A DNA stretch of 64,000 nt from Lycium barbarum (GCF_019175385.1 NC_083345.1:43732098-43796097), one strand, 5' to 3'; shown: positions 24,850 to 38,194, numbered from the stretch's first letter. Program-made: numbers and translations. The notes: generated by a model not told the origin, from the sequence alone.

Positions 24850-24980
24850 AATTACCTAGACCTCCTTAGGGGTGCACAACTGGTTTTATTTATTGTCCAA
24901 GTGCTCCGAACAATTAACATAGATTTCAGGAGGTCAAAAATTAGGTGTCAACAATAGTACTTGTGAGTAATGTTTTATCG
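24850..24980. other. Unassigned flank of the 3' LTR
   Basis: No gene or recognisable element is seen between the LTR end and the TIR element. Confidence 0.4.
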
Positions 24981-26011
24981 TTAATATGTAGCTGAGAGTA
25001 ACAGCTCTAAGAATCTAGGCACAGACAACCTTTGTATGAAATTTGACATTGATTGATTTTAAAGTTGCAACCCAAAATTGCTACTTCAGGCTAAAACGTA
25101 ACTGACAGTAACGTTTCTACGGTAATCCAGTGAGCGAGTTTAATCATTTGGTTTTGAAAGAATGAGATAGATCACTTTTATTATAACTATTTAAATTGCA
25201 AACCAATTAGTAAAATGATTTGTGCATTTGATGATGAGTTCATAACGCCTAAATTTTAAATCATAGCTCTGCCTATGTTTAGAACATATTATCTATATTA
25301 TGTTTGAGAGTGTTCCTTTATTTGCAAAGTTTATACACTTTAGAAAAATAATCTGGTCTTAATTAATATTTAAGAAAATTTGTCAATTAGTTATAGATGT
25401 GGACAAAAAATTCAAGCTTTTGCATAAGAATTTATATCGATTTTATACGTTTCATATCTCGCTTATATAGGTCACAGAAAACGGCTTGTATATTAGCACT
25501 TAGTACATATTTTATTGTTGAATAGTAATTCACTTTAAAATGATGATGAACATTATATGTGGGTCTTTTAAGATTCACTCCGATTCAATTTATGTATTTT
25601 CTTTAAATTAACTTTTTATATTTAATACTATTTTTTATTTCGACATATAACATAATAGGTTTAAAGTTATATAAAAAATATAATAATATATTTATTAAAC
25701 CACAAAATTTATAAATTTTTTTATTTTCTTAAAATTCCGTATCTAATTAAATTAATACAAATAAAATGAAATATGACGTATTCATCTTTTTTATAACTTT
25801 TAGCCTGCATTGTCATAAGTTCACTGGATGACAATGATCTATCTCATTCTTTTGAAATCAAAATATTAAACTCATCTCACCGGATTACTGTAGAAACTTT
25901 ACTGTCAGTTACGTTTTAGCCTGAAGTCGTAACTCTGGGTTACGACTTTAAAAATTACAAAAGTTGTTTGTGCCTGAATTCTTAGAATCATTTCTTTCAG
26001 TTACGTATTAA
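24981..26011. mobile_element. Non-autonomous DNA element with ~190-bp terminal inverted repeats
   Basis: The left arm 24981-25180 and the inverted right arm about 25825-26011 share long stretches, including GGCTAAAACGTAACTGACAGTAA, AATGAGATAGATCA and TTAATA(T/C)GTA(G/A)CTGA. The centre is AT-rich and has no ORF. Long arms without coding capacity suggest a Mutator-like or fold-back element; no clean target duplication was found, so the superfamily is open. Confidence 0.7.
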
Positions 26012-28214
26012 GGGTACATATTATACTTTAACACCGTCAACCACTAACTTTTTTGCCCATTAGATTTTTTGAATAAAATAATGCGTAATATGTTACTGTG
26101 GAATATATTTATTATAGTTCAGTAAATTTTCAAAAAAACGTATTATTTTGGGGAATTGGTTTAAATAAAGGCTTAATTCGGTCAAAAGTAGTATGCAGTT
26201 GACGAATATATTAACTTGAAATGCAAGGGCTGGATTTTGTATCATTCAACCACAATTGCAGCCTCTTTACTAAGGGAAGAGACCACGGATTGGGCATCAC
26301 TAAATCCTGAGTGAGGCAGCAGTTTAACTAGCTATAATTCCACTAAGATTTATACTTCAAGAAAAGATTTGCCATATTTCTTATATGTCTGTTACTTTTG
26401 GCCTTCAATACTTCAATTTTGGAACCTTTTAATGTAAAATCAAATGTAGTTTTGTCAAAGAATCGACTGGTGTTAGTTAGGCGTTTGTAACTATAGTTTA
26501 ATAATTAGAAGACGATGTACCTTCCTCAAAACATACCCTGAACTAATAAATTAAACGAATATATTACTTTTGACCTTTCTCTTAAGGTTATGATTTGCTA
26601 TATGTCTATGTAAATTAACAAACTTTTCTACTTATTCTTGTGCTTTTATAAGATTATTCCATTACGTTACTCCACCCGTAGAGTTTACTGGTAGATTGCT
26701 GAACTATAGTTCCATAATTTCCTCACTTCACAGTGCACATCAAGCATAATGTAACATTTTCCTCATAAATTATCTTGTTCAAGAACCCCTTTACAATATT
26801 TTTTCCTTCAATAAATTCTATACTAGATTGGGAAGCTCGTGCTGAGCACGGGCCCAACACTACTTGTTTGAGCTCACGTTAACACAAGATTAAGTATGAT
26901 AATTTAGAGAGAAATAACTTTAAAGTAATAGTGGCGGTAGATATGAAGCGACGAAAACAAAAGTAACAATCAATTGTGGAAAAATAAGATTACTACAATT
27001 GATTTCAGGGATTCCTCTCCAGTTTTTTTGTCACTTCCTTCTAAACAACCTTATGTTGTTTTGACCAAAAATACATTAGCACATGCGTTTCTTGCACTTC
27101 AAGAGGCATTTCTTTTCCTTCTTCGAGATTCAACCTTCAATGAAAAAGTTGACAATGTAATATATCAGCTCATGAAAACATTTAATAAACATCTTGATAT
27201 AATATAGGTGTAAGATCTCTTAAGAACACTCACCATTAGAATAAAGGATGAGAGTTTTTATTTTCGAGCCGCAGGGTCATGTAGTGGTGTACGTTTTGAC
27301 AGACTTGACTTTCATTGACTTCAGCCTTCAGGGTCTAGCATAGGTTTTGAGGGGCGGTTGCTGCATCCTCCAAACATGATCACATTAGAGTAAGAAGGAA
27401 CTATATAGCTCTATTCAAATTCAAAGGGAAGGTAGAAGAAGAGACCCACCTGTCAAGACTCATGACTTTGTTTAAGCTAAGAAATCCAGATGAATCTTCC
27501 CGTTGAGATCAATATGACATTGTCACAAACAAATTAAGCAACTATTTTAATAGAAATGGTTATCGACAAATTCCAGAATTTTATCCTCTTTAGTAGTACA
27601 AAACTTCTTCAGACTAACATACTACATACTACAGAGATAAATCAAGAAAATTGTATTCAGTACAAGGTAAAAAAAAATTCTCCTGCGATGATATTCTGCA
27701 ATGAATATCCTAGAATAAAAGCTGCTAAAAACATAATTTGTCCGTCCTATAACTTCTCTTTGCCATAATCAGGTGCTCTCAACTCAATTAGTGGTAATTT
27801 AACATCTCAATATGCAGGGACTAACATATGTTCGACCACGTATCTCATACTTCAATTATATCGCAAATGTTTATACTACTATAGATGCAAGCTAAACAAC
27901 ATACAGGAAGAGGAAAAGATCATTCAAGTGAATTCATTATTACTTGAAGAAGCACATATGTTATTGTAAGGTTGATTTTTAAAAGAACTGCTGATTCTGA
28001 TCCTCCTGGAACTGAATATTAGGAAAACTGCAGATGCATCACTACTCCAACCAAGAAATTAATTTTTCAAAGCTTGAAATTCTTAGATCGACCAAACTCT
28101 CAGCTTCATAAACAAAAAGCACAAGATCCAAGTATCCAAACCATTGAAATTTGGTCTTTTTGCATTTCAGAAGAAATAATAACATACCTTTTGAGTTATT
28201 GATTGATGGAGTAG
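26012..28214. other. Intergenic, AT-rich, no gene recognised
   Basis: Open frames here are short and lack recognisable domains; the one at 26974-27207 begins at TTG, not ATG. At the right edge, read on the minus strand, an AAAG|GTATGT donor-like site at about 28185 could mark an exon cut by the composite at 28215, but the exon is not recognised. Confidence 0.4.
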
Positions 28215-31063
28215 TGTCATGACCCAATTTAGAGTCGTGCAAGCACCTATCTTTCCCACCTCGGTAGGCGAACCCTCAATCAAGATAACACACTATCCAA
28301 GTAAGGAACAAATTCACTTGATCCAATATGTAAATAATTAACAGCGGAAACCAAATAATTATATTAACCCAAAGTGCAGAAGAGATTACAACAATTAAAT
28401 AAATACATAGACTCATTCTGATTCCCATGACCTGGTCTAGACTATACAAGAGCGACTAATATAATCCAGATTACAACAAAACTCTAAGACCCAACCTCCA
28501 TTCCAGAATGAAGTGGGTGAGGCCTTCAAGACAGGTACCTTGCATCTCCCGAACATGTCACAATCAATCACCTGTAACACTCTACACCCAAAAAGGGTAT
28601 AGCAAGAGTAGTATCAGCACAATAAACACATACTGAGTAAGCATCATAGGCCGATAATGGTTAGAAGCACATATCAGTAAAAGAGTTCACAATAAGCATG
28701 ATAAGTAACTAGATCAGCGATACACATTTTCTACCGTTCGCCATAACATCAGGAATTCTTAAATCTCTTAACTCTTCCCAATAACCATGAGGAAATCCCA
28801 CGTCGGTTTCGCGAGTGAAATATTATTACACAGTTCAATGTTAGTATAGAAGTCAACTAGCTATTTTGATAAACTTTGTTCGCTTAATCTCCATTAACCC
28901 AACATATACAACTAGAATAAAGAACAGTCAACAAGGATTGCTCAAGATCATGGCCTATGGTTTAGCAACTAAGCCCATTCGTGTCAAGTATCCATTTATC
29001 CAATCCAAACCAACAACACAAGTAAACCATCGATTATCACAAAATAAGCCATAATGCAATGCAATGCCATGATGTAAGAATGCAAATGCAATGCAATGTT
29101 GTGTACACATGTACTCCGGACGGAAGTATCGATGTCCCGGTAGCACAACCCATGGAGGACCTGCGAAGTTCATGTACTCACTCAATCCACGATTTCGGGT
29201 CAACCATCGGACATCGGACTCTCATATCACTCCACACAATCCGCGATTCCGGGACAACCATCGAACTACTCACATCGCTCGCACACAATCCACTATTCCG
29301 GGACAACCATCGGACATCGTACTACTCACATCACTCGCACACAATCCACGATTCTAGGACAACCATCGGATATTGGATTACTCTCATCACTCTCATGAAA
29401 ACTGAGCTCAGCTTATCACAGTATTTTGTCAAGTATCAACAATGTATCAACAATATATCATGACAGATGTGAATGCGCGCGATGTATGAGTCAACATGAA
29501 TAATCAGATCAATATCACCGGTACCAAGAATGGGTACGCCAACAATATCATGAAAAAATGCACAAGTCATATAGAACACTATCCTCGTAATAAAAGTCAA
29601 CAATTGAGGTACCACTATATCATGCACAATATATATCAATAGTCTCCGGTAGTCAACACGGACCAGTCACACACAATATCACCACGCTTCCTTCACCGCC
29701 TACAAATATTAACATTGATAATTCCACCTTCTACTTACAATACATCACTAATACCCATTCTAGAATCGATTCAGAAACCCTGATACATTTTATCCGTTTC
29801 CATAACAATTAAGGTTCACTACACATAGCCTAGAACCACTTACACGCATCTTTCGGAAATTCCTCATCAAGGGCCATAGTAAATAAGGTACCAAACAACT
29901 AACTTCCAAGTCACATAAAATCCATCAAAGCTTAAGGAAAATCATACAAGAATTCTAGGGAATCTACAGGTCACAAGCCTTAACACATAAATCGCATAAC
30001 AATACCATCCTATGAATCCATCCCAAATCTCCAATTCCTACTTATACATTCTCCGTTCCTTCTAATATATGAATACGGGAATCTAATCGGAGTCTACCAA
30101 AAGGAAGGCGTAACCTACCTCGAGGTCGAGCGGGCGCCACGAACATCCGTAGATCTTCAATTCGTTCACCACGTCATAATCCGCACGAAGGAACTTGAAA
30201 CAATCATGAGACCCAAAAATAGGAATCACCATCCGAGCATTTATAAGAGATTTCGGATTGATAAAGAAAATTAGGAATTTAGACCACCTCTAGATTTTCT
30301 ATCATAACAAAGCTAGGTGATTTATTAAACTCCATTCGTGAATAAGGTCAACTATTTAAGCCACTAGCTAGGTAAAGTCACCATTTTTAACCTTATTCTT
30401 TAGAAAACTATTTTCAAGATTCATGGAAGAGACCCATTTACAAATCTAGCAAGAAGATGAGAAACTAAGTTAGTAACCATTCTAGGGTGATGAACAAGAG
30501 GGATTAAATCAATGAAATCCATATTAAGAACAACTAACCACTCATCTTTTTAAATCTAGGAATTTGTGATACCCATTTTTGTTAGCTTCTAGATGAGGAA
30601 CTTTTGAGAAGAATCACTAATGTGAAGAAATGAATGGATGAAATTAAAAGGATTACCTTTCCCAAGGAGATATGAATTTAGGCTCCAAGAAGGCTCCAAG
30701 GGCGGCTGGACTTTTTAGGATTTTGAAAAATGAGGTCAAATCCCGAAATGACACTTAAATAGGGGAAAATCACTGCTCGTCAATGCTGTTGTGGTCTGAG
30801 ACGCCGCTTCAGTGGTACCGCTTCTACGCCTAAGGCACCGCTGGGGCGGTCCTTGAAGAAATTAACTACACCATTTTTGTGGTGTTCCAACCGTTACTGC
30901 GCCACCACTGGGGCGACATTAAGGTCTTTGTAGCGGTACCACTGGGCCCGAGTGGCCCAGATCCAATATTCATACGCAACTCGAATGATTGCCCGATCAA
31001 GTTAATGATTTTTTAGAAGTGTAAAAAGGACCAATGATAGTAATGACGAATCGGGTCGTTACA
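28215..31063 (-). repeat. Complete 3' LTR (minus orientation), 2849 bp
   Basis: The plus strand starts TGTCATGACCC and ends GGGTCGTTACA. On the minus strand it reads TGTAACGACCC...GGGTCATGACA, the same family as 41034-43813. Read on the minus strand, a TATA-like CTATTTAAG (about 30750-30765) follows the palindrome-rich U3 block (30784-30950). The minisatellite is at 29175-29390. Confidence 0.9.
29175..29390 (-). repeat. LTR minisatellite, units ~55-60 bp
   Basis: Four units contain CACAATCC(A/G)C, GGGACAACCATCGGA and CTCACATC(A/G)CTCG. This is more homogeneous than the copy at 7470-7665. Confidence 0.78.
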
Positions 31064-31494
31064 TCTGATATCAATTAAAAAAGGTTCGTCCCCGAACGGC
31101 AAAGAGACTAACAAGCGCGGATGGGGTAGCATATTTCGCAGCCAAGATCATAATTTGTATGTCCATACCTTCGTATCTTGAACCCCACTGAAAAGGACTA
31201 GATCGAATAACGTAGTCGAAGGTTTTAGCGTAATCCGACATCTCTTAACAGAACGTCAACCGATTTTATACTAGATCATTCTGGGTTAGCGTGCCCAATA
31301 CAATACTCAGGATTTACAATTAACTTTTACAAACCGAATTCTATCTATGAACAAAAAAGGAGTCACGGGATTACATACGTTTCCTAAGATAACATAATGA
31401 GTAGAATTAGAAACAGTGAACCAGAGGTCCACTACATGGTCGTAAAGCTCGAAGTACCTTGAAATGTATCGAGATTTTTAGAGACAAAAATTGT

Positions 31495-31678
31495 CGTGGC
31501 CTCTACAGCGGCTGTTAGAGCGCCTTGGCGATGCCGTTACGACGGTAAAAGAAAATGCTACGGCGGCTGAATGGGATTACAAGGATACCGCCGCAACGGC
31601 ATAGGAGATCGCTGCATCACTGCCGCAGAGGCAGTATGGCTGCCGCTACAACAGCAATCGCTGAGCCAGAATATAAAG
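31495..31678 (+). promoter_or_regulatory. Predicted promoter of the antisense gene, copy 2
   Basis: It has a CCGC-rich palindrome cluster (CTACAGCGGC, CTACGGCGGC, ACCGCCGCAACGGC) and then TATAAAG at 31672-31678. Spacing and order are as in copy 1. Confidence 0.48.
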
Positions 31679-31926
31679 AGGCAGTAGCCTCATTCCCTTC
31701 ACTTCCCTTCAACCCCAAAAACGAAAATTCTCTCCACATCCCTTAACACTTCAAGTTCCCTTCCTAAATCTACTCCAAATAATACCCTCCTACACTCTTA
31801 ACCTTCCCACTCAACACAAAAATAATTTTTTTTCATTTACACATTTCTCCCAACACAAGAGGAAAAAAGAAGATTTAAGGCAAAAAAATCTTACTTTCAT
31901 CCATCCCCCTAAATCTTCAACACAAG

Positions 31927-32646
31927 GTAAGGAATCGCCACCCTCCACTTGTAGATAGCTAGTAGACTTGGATTTAGAGAAATAATGCATATGAGATTCG
32001 AAATTTTTGACCCCAAATTTGGGATTTTTGGGTTTTGGTTGATGAACCACTAGGATGAAAAATAAGAGGAATTGGAAGTAGTTAATCATTAGAATAAACT
32101 CCCCATCAAATGTTGCGTAGTTATAGCGCCTGATTTAGGCCACAAAACTTGAACACAGTAAAGAAAATTCCTTGAAGGAGATATTTGGATTTCCTCAAAA
32201 TTTGGGTTGGTTTGTTGTTAGAATAGTCTTTCAATAGGGCTGGACTTCATGCATACTAGTTTCCTGCTCGATTTGTGTTTGAAAACAAGTGTTTGAATCA
32301 AAATTTAGTGTTGAGAATCTGGGAATTTTCGTGGGTTTTTTGGGGACGACGATACCGCTACAGCAGTTGGCTGACCGCTATAGCGGTATCGCTATGGCGC
32401 TTGGTCGACCGCTATAGAGGTCCATATGAATATTTGCACATGACTGTTTTGGTGGTCTGTGGCTCGTTATGGCGGCACCGCTATAGCGGTCTGCGGCCTG
32501 CAGACCGCTACAATGACGTTTGCAGATTCTGTAGCTGAACAATTTAGTGACAGAAAGGGATTTCGATCGGGTCTTCAAGCTGTTCTTACTACAGTGATAC
32601 GAAATCAATAGGACATGAATTTAACACATTTCTAAATCTTTTGCAG
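31927..32646 (+). other. Predicted 5'-UTR intron, copy 2
   Basis: The donor CAAG|GTAAGG and acceptor TTTTGCAG| match copy 1. The intron contains two intact ACCGCTATAGCGGT palindromes at 32374-32387 and 32477-32490. Confidence 0.48.
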
Positions 32647-32651
32647 GCAAG

Positions 32652-33036
32652 ATGTCGCGGAGCCAGGAAGAGAATCAACAAGTCCAAGAGGAAGCTGAAA
32701 TCCCTTCATACGAGAAACTTCCCAGTCCTGAGAGCAACGTTTACATTTGCAGCAGCTACCCATGACCTTGCTACTAGAGCAGGGCTTTGAAATGACTAAT
32801 GTGGACAAACGAGCCCTAGATTTTCTTTCCAGATTAGATCGAATCAAGTGGAACCGCTTTGTTGAGGATCCCGAATTTTGCAACGAAACTTGGGTGAGGG
32901 AATTGTATGTCGTGCTGCCTACGGTGGACTGGAATTCTCCCAATCCAGAGATTATCATTTGGGGTACTAGGGTGAGAGCGGGGCCAAAAGCAATCAATAG
33001 GGTGTACAAGCTTGAAAACCATCTAGAGGCACTCTT
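32652..33036 (+). pseudogene. Putative plant transposon-domain protein, copy 2, 5' half only
   Basis: The ATG at 32652 (MSRSQEENQQ) is followed by a one-base loss near 32737 relative to copy 1, which shifts the frame. The second frame then continues collinear with the copy-1 protein (LLEQGFEMTN, FVEDPEFCNETW, WGTRVRAG, YKLENHLEAL). At 33032-33037 the sequence switches to LTR at a shared CTCTTT. This copy has CGA where copy 1 has a stop at 2059. The nuclear-signal-bearing second half is absent. Confidence 0.75.
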
Positions 33037-33328
33037 TTTATGTCTTATTTTTCCACTCTGAGACATAGATAGATTTGATGTATATTTATATTCCAGACTT
33101 GTATGTTCTCTCTTAGATGATCTGGTATGGCTTAGACCAGACCTTGGGGGTGTTTTCCTTATTTTCGCACTATTTCTATTATTATATTATTGTGAGACTT
33201 ACGTAATTATTCTTCTTCACTTGATTGATTTATTTATTTATGTCTTTGCTAATCGATTGGTTAAAGGTTCGCTTACCGAGGTGATAAAGGTAAGTGCCCG
33301 CATGACTTAGTCAAAATGGGTCGTGATA
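33037..33328 (+). repeat. 5' LTR tail (plus orientation), copy 2
   Basis: Only the last ~290 bp of the LTR remain, collinear with 9257-9547 and 43520-43813. It ends GTGATA as in copy 1. Confidence 0.85.
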
Positions 33329-33331
33329 AGT

Positions 33332-33344
33332 TGGCATCAGAGCC
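33332..33344 (+). other. Primer-binding site, copy 2
   Basis: TGGCATCAGAGCC is one transition from the copy-1 site and sits at the same distance after the LTR end. Confidence 0.82.
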
Positions 33345-33832
33345 CTAGGTTACCGATCTATAATATAAGAGTGTGTCTAGTTGAGTCTCGTGGATCGGTA
33401 AGATGAACTCCGTACTTATCTGCGAGAGGCTATAGGACATTTAGGAAATCTCACTTTTTTTCATTCTTTCATACTACTTTATTCTAATTGGTATCTGGAA
33501 AGATCAAATTGGTATCTGATTCTTGTCTCTGATCTCACAGATGGTGAGGACTCGAGCTACGATAGCCCGAGGTCAGGTGCCAGAGCCCGCAGTTACGGCT
33601 GGCACCCGAGGGCGAGCGACTGCTTGAGGACGCGATAAAGCTAGAGGCCACGGGGCTGCCCCAGCCAGGGACATGGCTCCCACGTTAGGACAGCGACGCG
33701 AGAGATCTCCGTCTCCCGAGCTTGAGGATCAGCAGGATCGAGACCTGGCCGCAGAGGATATAGCCCCAGCAGGGACACAGCCCGAGGTTACTTCTGATCA
33801 GACTATGCATGATACTATGGCCAGAGTCTTAC

Positions 33833-36345
33833 TGTCATGCCCCAAAATCCACCCTAGATTTGACCGGCATCCGACGTCATGAACACCATCGGAAGAACCT
33901 CAATGACACAATAATAACACTTGAACCCGCCAGGTTCAATATTCGCCTACAACAATTTATAAAATAAATGTAACAAATCATGAATATATGAATTAAATCA
34001 GCGGAAGTCTTTATAATTTAAATAATTCAACCAAAACATGATAGTGTGCCCGAAAGAGCTAAACGACAACTCTTCTTCTACCCACATTCGAATGTATACT
34101 AAGGAGCTTCTAAGAATAAGGAATAAATGTCTAACCCATCGGAACACATCCCGGAAACTAGAATAAAAGAGGGAATTAAATAAACAGAGTGTCCCACGAA
34201 TGAATGTGTGGGATCACCAAATCAGCAGCAACAACAAGTCCTTCCTAAACGCCTGGAGTATAAAGAACCTGCTCTTTTCTGTTACCTAACATACCATAAA
34301 AAACAACAATGGTATGCCTGAGTACTTCGTACTCAGTGAGTGCCTTGGGGATAATAAGTAATAAGAAAATAGAGTACATAATACATAAAAAAATCAGTCT
34401 TGCAAGTCATGTGAGAGCAATGTAAGAACAGTTATTCAGTTTATGTATCTCAATAGTAAGTATCAAAACCGATTATAAATCCTCTTGTCAAGTTACAACT
34501 TCAAATATGACTTTTAAATCAATTAAGACACTAATCAGCAATTCCATAAGAGAATAAGAATGTCACACATGCCAATACAGGCCCAAGAATCAAGCATACC
34601 GCACATAGCACACCACACCTGAACATATAATTCTCGGTGGCTATCCTTCCTCCCGAATAGTTAGGCATAAATCACACCGGACTATGTAGTACGCGGTGGC
34701 TATCCTTCCTCCCGAATAGCTAGGCATAATCACACCCCGGGTAGCGAACCCGGAAGTGGCCACTCTTTCTCCCGAATGGCTAGGTATTTCACACTAGGAT
34801 CCATAGTGGCTACCCTTCCTCCCGAGTAGCTAGGCCAAACACAACAACACGGTTCATAGCATATAAGCCGATTCATAATTTCTCTCAAAGTAGTCACACC
34901 ATCAAATAGAATTAAAGTTCATTATGTCATTACAAAAATTCATAATTTCATAGATAATCTTGAGAACGTTTCCACTTCTTTAAATAAGATTACTTTGTCA
35001 TAGTTCCTTTGTAAAATCATCAATACCAATAATGAACCATCATCACTAAGCATCTCTCATAGAGGAAAACATTCATAATATCTTATACATATATAGTGTT
35101 TGTTACAATCAAGGTTTAATGTGGGCTTGTCCCCTCACGCACATTAACCATTAATCAAAGCATGTAATAGATTTCAAGAATGTAAAACCAATTCACCATA
35201 TCATTCAAAACATTATTTTATAAAGAATCAATCTTTCAAAAGAGTTTGTAAAAAGAGACATACGAATTACCTTTACATTCAGATAGGATTTTATTTTTAA
35301 AGAGGCATACAAATCACCCTCACAGTCGAAAGAGTATGTTCAAAAGAGACATACTTGAGAAGACGATTTTTGAAATATCGACATACTTCAAGAATGATTT
35401 TTGGGAAAATATACACATACCTCAAATCCCGCTCAAACGCACTTTCCATGATTCATAGATAATAAAGATTAGAAATTGAATTGTTACTTGGAATTTCGAA
35501 AACTAGGGTTTTTCGTAAGCCTTATAAACGGGCTCTTGAACCCTTTCATGAATCACTAAATGGATTCCAACCTTGTAGAACTTCGACTCTAACCCATTAC
35601 TTTATTAATACTAGGAAAATTCAGAAACTTTACCTCTTAGACGAATTCCACACGCCCCTATCTTCTTCTTCTTGAGAATTCCAGAACTTAGATTTTTAGA
35701 GAGATGATTTGCTATCAAAAGGGGATGGGTATGGTGTGGGAATGATCAATATTGAGTGAGAACTCACCTTAGGGTTAGTGAGACTTTTCTAGGGTTCTTT
35801 TCCTCAGAAATATTGATTTGAAACGAAGTGGGAAATAACACAATGAATTAGGAATTAAAGGAAATTCAAAATCAGAAAATTACTCCCGATCCGTGCTGAG
35901 TCCGCGTCGCGGGTTCAGCACCTGATCATGTTTTTATTTTTTTCCTGCAGCTGATTTCTTCCGTGTTGGGTCTACGACGCGGGCCCAGCACATTTTTTTC
36001 TTTTTCGACAATTGACCTTCGCTCAGTAAAACAATCATAACTCTTTGTAGATAACTTTTCTAGGGCTGGGCGACCTACCATTGGAAAGATATTTCAAAGA
36101 TCTACAACTTTAATCAGGAATTTTTTCCAAATTCGCAACAAATTTTCATGAAAATCTCCCAGAAGACAGACCTACCAAAACTTAGGCGAATTTAAGAGCC
36201 CTTAAAAACTTCAATTGTTGGTTTGACTCCAAAACGACCATCTTCCACTCGAATTCATCAAGAATGGATTCATATAGGTATAATATCATCTTAACACTAG
36301 ATTTTTTACACAATCACACCTAACTCGAATTCACGGGATGTTACA
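33833..36345 (-). mobile_element. Solo LTR in gag, copy 2, 2513 bp
   Basis: It occupies the same insertion point and has the same termini as 10052-15564 but lacks the inner insertion. The left flank is CTTAC (33828-33832) and the right flank is CTTTC (36346-36350). The minisatellite is at 34630-34845. Confidence 0.92.
34630..34845 (-). repeat. Minisatellite in the gag-resident LTR, copy 2
   Basis: The units are the same as at 10840-11065, based on GGTGGCTATCCTTCCTCCCG, with one unit slightly shortened. Confidence 0.75.
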
Positions 36346-37510
36346 CTTTCTTCATCTAGATGCCCACCAGGCTGCCGCTGGTGTTACTCCTCCTGGCGGA
36401 GGTTCATAGACCAGAGTTAGGGCACAGACCCCCTGAGTAGCAACCTACGTGGGTAGTACACCGTGCCATAGCTATGGCTCCCCGTATTGATGCGTTGTCG
36501 CTCCTAGTGATGATCTTATTGAAGTTAGAGCCGCTGAGGTTTTCGGGTATTTCTTCTGAGGATGCTTATGAGTTTATTCTTGATATGCACGAGTTGCTAC
36601 ATAGGATGGGGATTGTGGAGACCCATGGATTTGAATATGTGTTCTACCAATTTTGCAGTAACACGAAGACTTGGTGGAGGTATGTTGTTGGTTCCAGACC
36701 TGAGGATTCCCCTCCCCTGACTTGGACTCAGTTCTACCGAAACTTTCTTGAGAAGTATGTACCCCGGTCTTTGACAGTGGTGTGTAGGGAGGAGTTTCTA
36801 CATCTACGGCAGAGATGTATGACTGTGGAGGCCTGTGTGACTCGTTATCTGTATCTGGCTCGTCACTCCACACGCTTAATCCCTACTGAGCCTGACATGA
36901 TTAGGCATTTTGTTAGTAGGTTGGTCGGTCTTTTTCAGATTCCTTGCCTTCAAATGGAGGCCATGGGGACTTCCTTCCAGTCTATCGTTGAGCATGTTTC
37001 TTTGGTTGAGGCTGCCAAGTCCCATGTATTTAGAGGTAGTGGTGATAAGAGAAAGCGTCAGACTGGGAGTTATGGTGGTTCTAGTTCGAGAGGCGCCAGT
37101 CAATCTTCTAAGCCGTATCAGTCATATTCCGATCGCTCTTTGCACTCAGCTTTACAGGCTACTTCCAGTGAACCACCTAGACAGAGAGCTCCTGGGAGTT
37201 CATTTTCTAAACCAGTAGACAGGCTTGTTTTATCCGGGTCCTCAGCTTCAGTTTATCAGCCTTCGTCCCCTCTGATATGTTTTTCTTATGGAGATGTTGG
37301 ACATATTTCTAGGAGATGTTCCCAACCTAGACGGGATTATTAGCCACAGAGGACTCCAACATTGTCTGGTGGTCGAGATGGTCCTTCTCAGCCGGGCAGT
37401 ATTCAGTCAGGCCGTGGTGGTTCTTAGGGTTCTAGGGGTGGATCTCAGGTAGCTAGAGATGGGTACCAAAGTGCGAGAGGGGGATCTCAGACTGGACGTG
37501 GTGGAGCCTA

Positions 37511-38194
37511 TTGTTACTCAATTTTGGTAGGCCCGAGGCAGAGGCCTCAAATTCTGTTATTGCAGGTACTATTTTTGTCTGTCATAGAGCAGTATCTATG
37601 TTATTGGATCCTGGATCCACCTATTCGTATGTATCTTCATATCATGCCGTTGGTTGGGATTCACTTTGTGATAGTATATATATACTTGTTCATGTGTCTA
37701 CTCCGATTGGAGATTTTGTGATTGTTGATCGAGTTTACCGGTCTTGTTTGGTTACTTTTATGGGGTATGACACTTGCGTAGATTTAATGATTCTCGATAT
37801 TGTGGACTTTGATGTTATGTTGGGGATGTCCTGGCTTTCTCCTTATCACACGATATTGGACTGTCATGCTAAGACAGTCACCTTGGCCATACCGGGCATT
37901 CCTAGGCTCGAGTGGAAGGGTGCTCCTAGTCCCACTCCGAAGAAGATCATTTCCTTCCTTCAGGCAAAGAAGTTAGTCAATAAGGGGTGTTTAGCCTATT
38001 TGTCTCATGTGCGAGACACGACTGTTGCATCTCCACCCTTTGAGTCTATACCTATTGTGAGCGAGTTCGCGGAGGTATTAACGTCGGATCTGCCAGGGAT
38101 GGCACTCGATCGTGACATTAATTTTGTATTGATTTGGATCGAGGCACTAGCCCTATTTATATTCTGCCATATCGGATGGCACCTACCGAGTTGA
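37511..38194 (+). pseudogene. Ty3/gypsy aspartic protease region, copy 2
   Basis: The active-site block reads LLDPGSTYSYVSSYHA, a DPGS form rather than the more common DSGA/T. It is followed by LMILDIVDFDVMLGMSWL, the usual second protease block, then a linker (KKIISFLQAKKLV) leading to RT. A frameshift near 38130 ends the frame (NFVLIWIEALA), and the pre-RT TAG at 38215 is shared with copy 1. Processing of the polyprotein would be its role if intact. Confidence 0.85.

Larger units (their letters stand above)
28215..33036 (-). mobile_element. Non-autonomous LTR retrotransposon (LARD-like), copy 2, truncated
   Basis: It has a complete minus-oriented 3' LTR (28215-31063) and then the internal region with the same antisense gene as copy 1. 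The element stops inside that gene at 33032-33037, where it fuses to plus-oriented LTR. The 5' LTR and primer site are therefore missing. Confidence 0.8.
33541..37343 (+). pseudogene. Ty3/gypsy gag, copy 2 (split by a solo LTR)
   Basis: The ATG at 33541 is followed by TGA at codon 29 (33625), the same codon as in copy 1. The Arg/Gly-rich and acidic N-terminal part continues to 33832, is interrupted by 33833-36345 and resumes at 36351. From 36474 a long open stretch gives the gag core (FSGISSEDAYEFI, MHELLHRMG, TWWRYVVGSRP, KYVPRSL, EEFLHLRQ). A Ser-rich linker and a zinc knuckle CFSYGDVGHISRRC follow, with Tyr at the second Cys position. It ends with TAG at 37341. Such a gag packages element RNA in the cytoplasm; this one is dead. 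Confidence 0.9.

Noticed and set aside
26974..27207. 77-residue ORF
   Set aside because: It begins at TTG, has no ATG context, no recognisable domain and no splice or promoter support; likely chance in non-coding DNA.
28043..28214. Possible host exon with a GT donor on the minus strand at about 28185
   Set aside because: The donor-like AAAG|GTATGT is suggestive, but the translation is short and unrecognised and no partner exon is visible.
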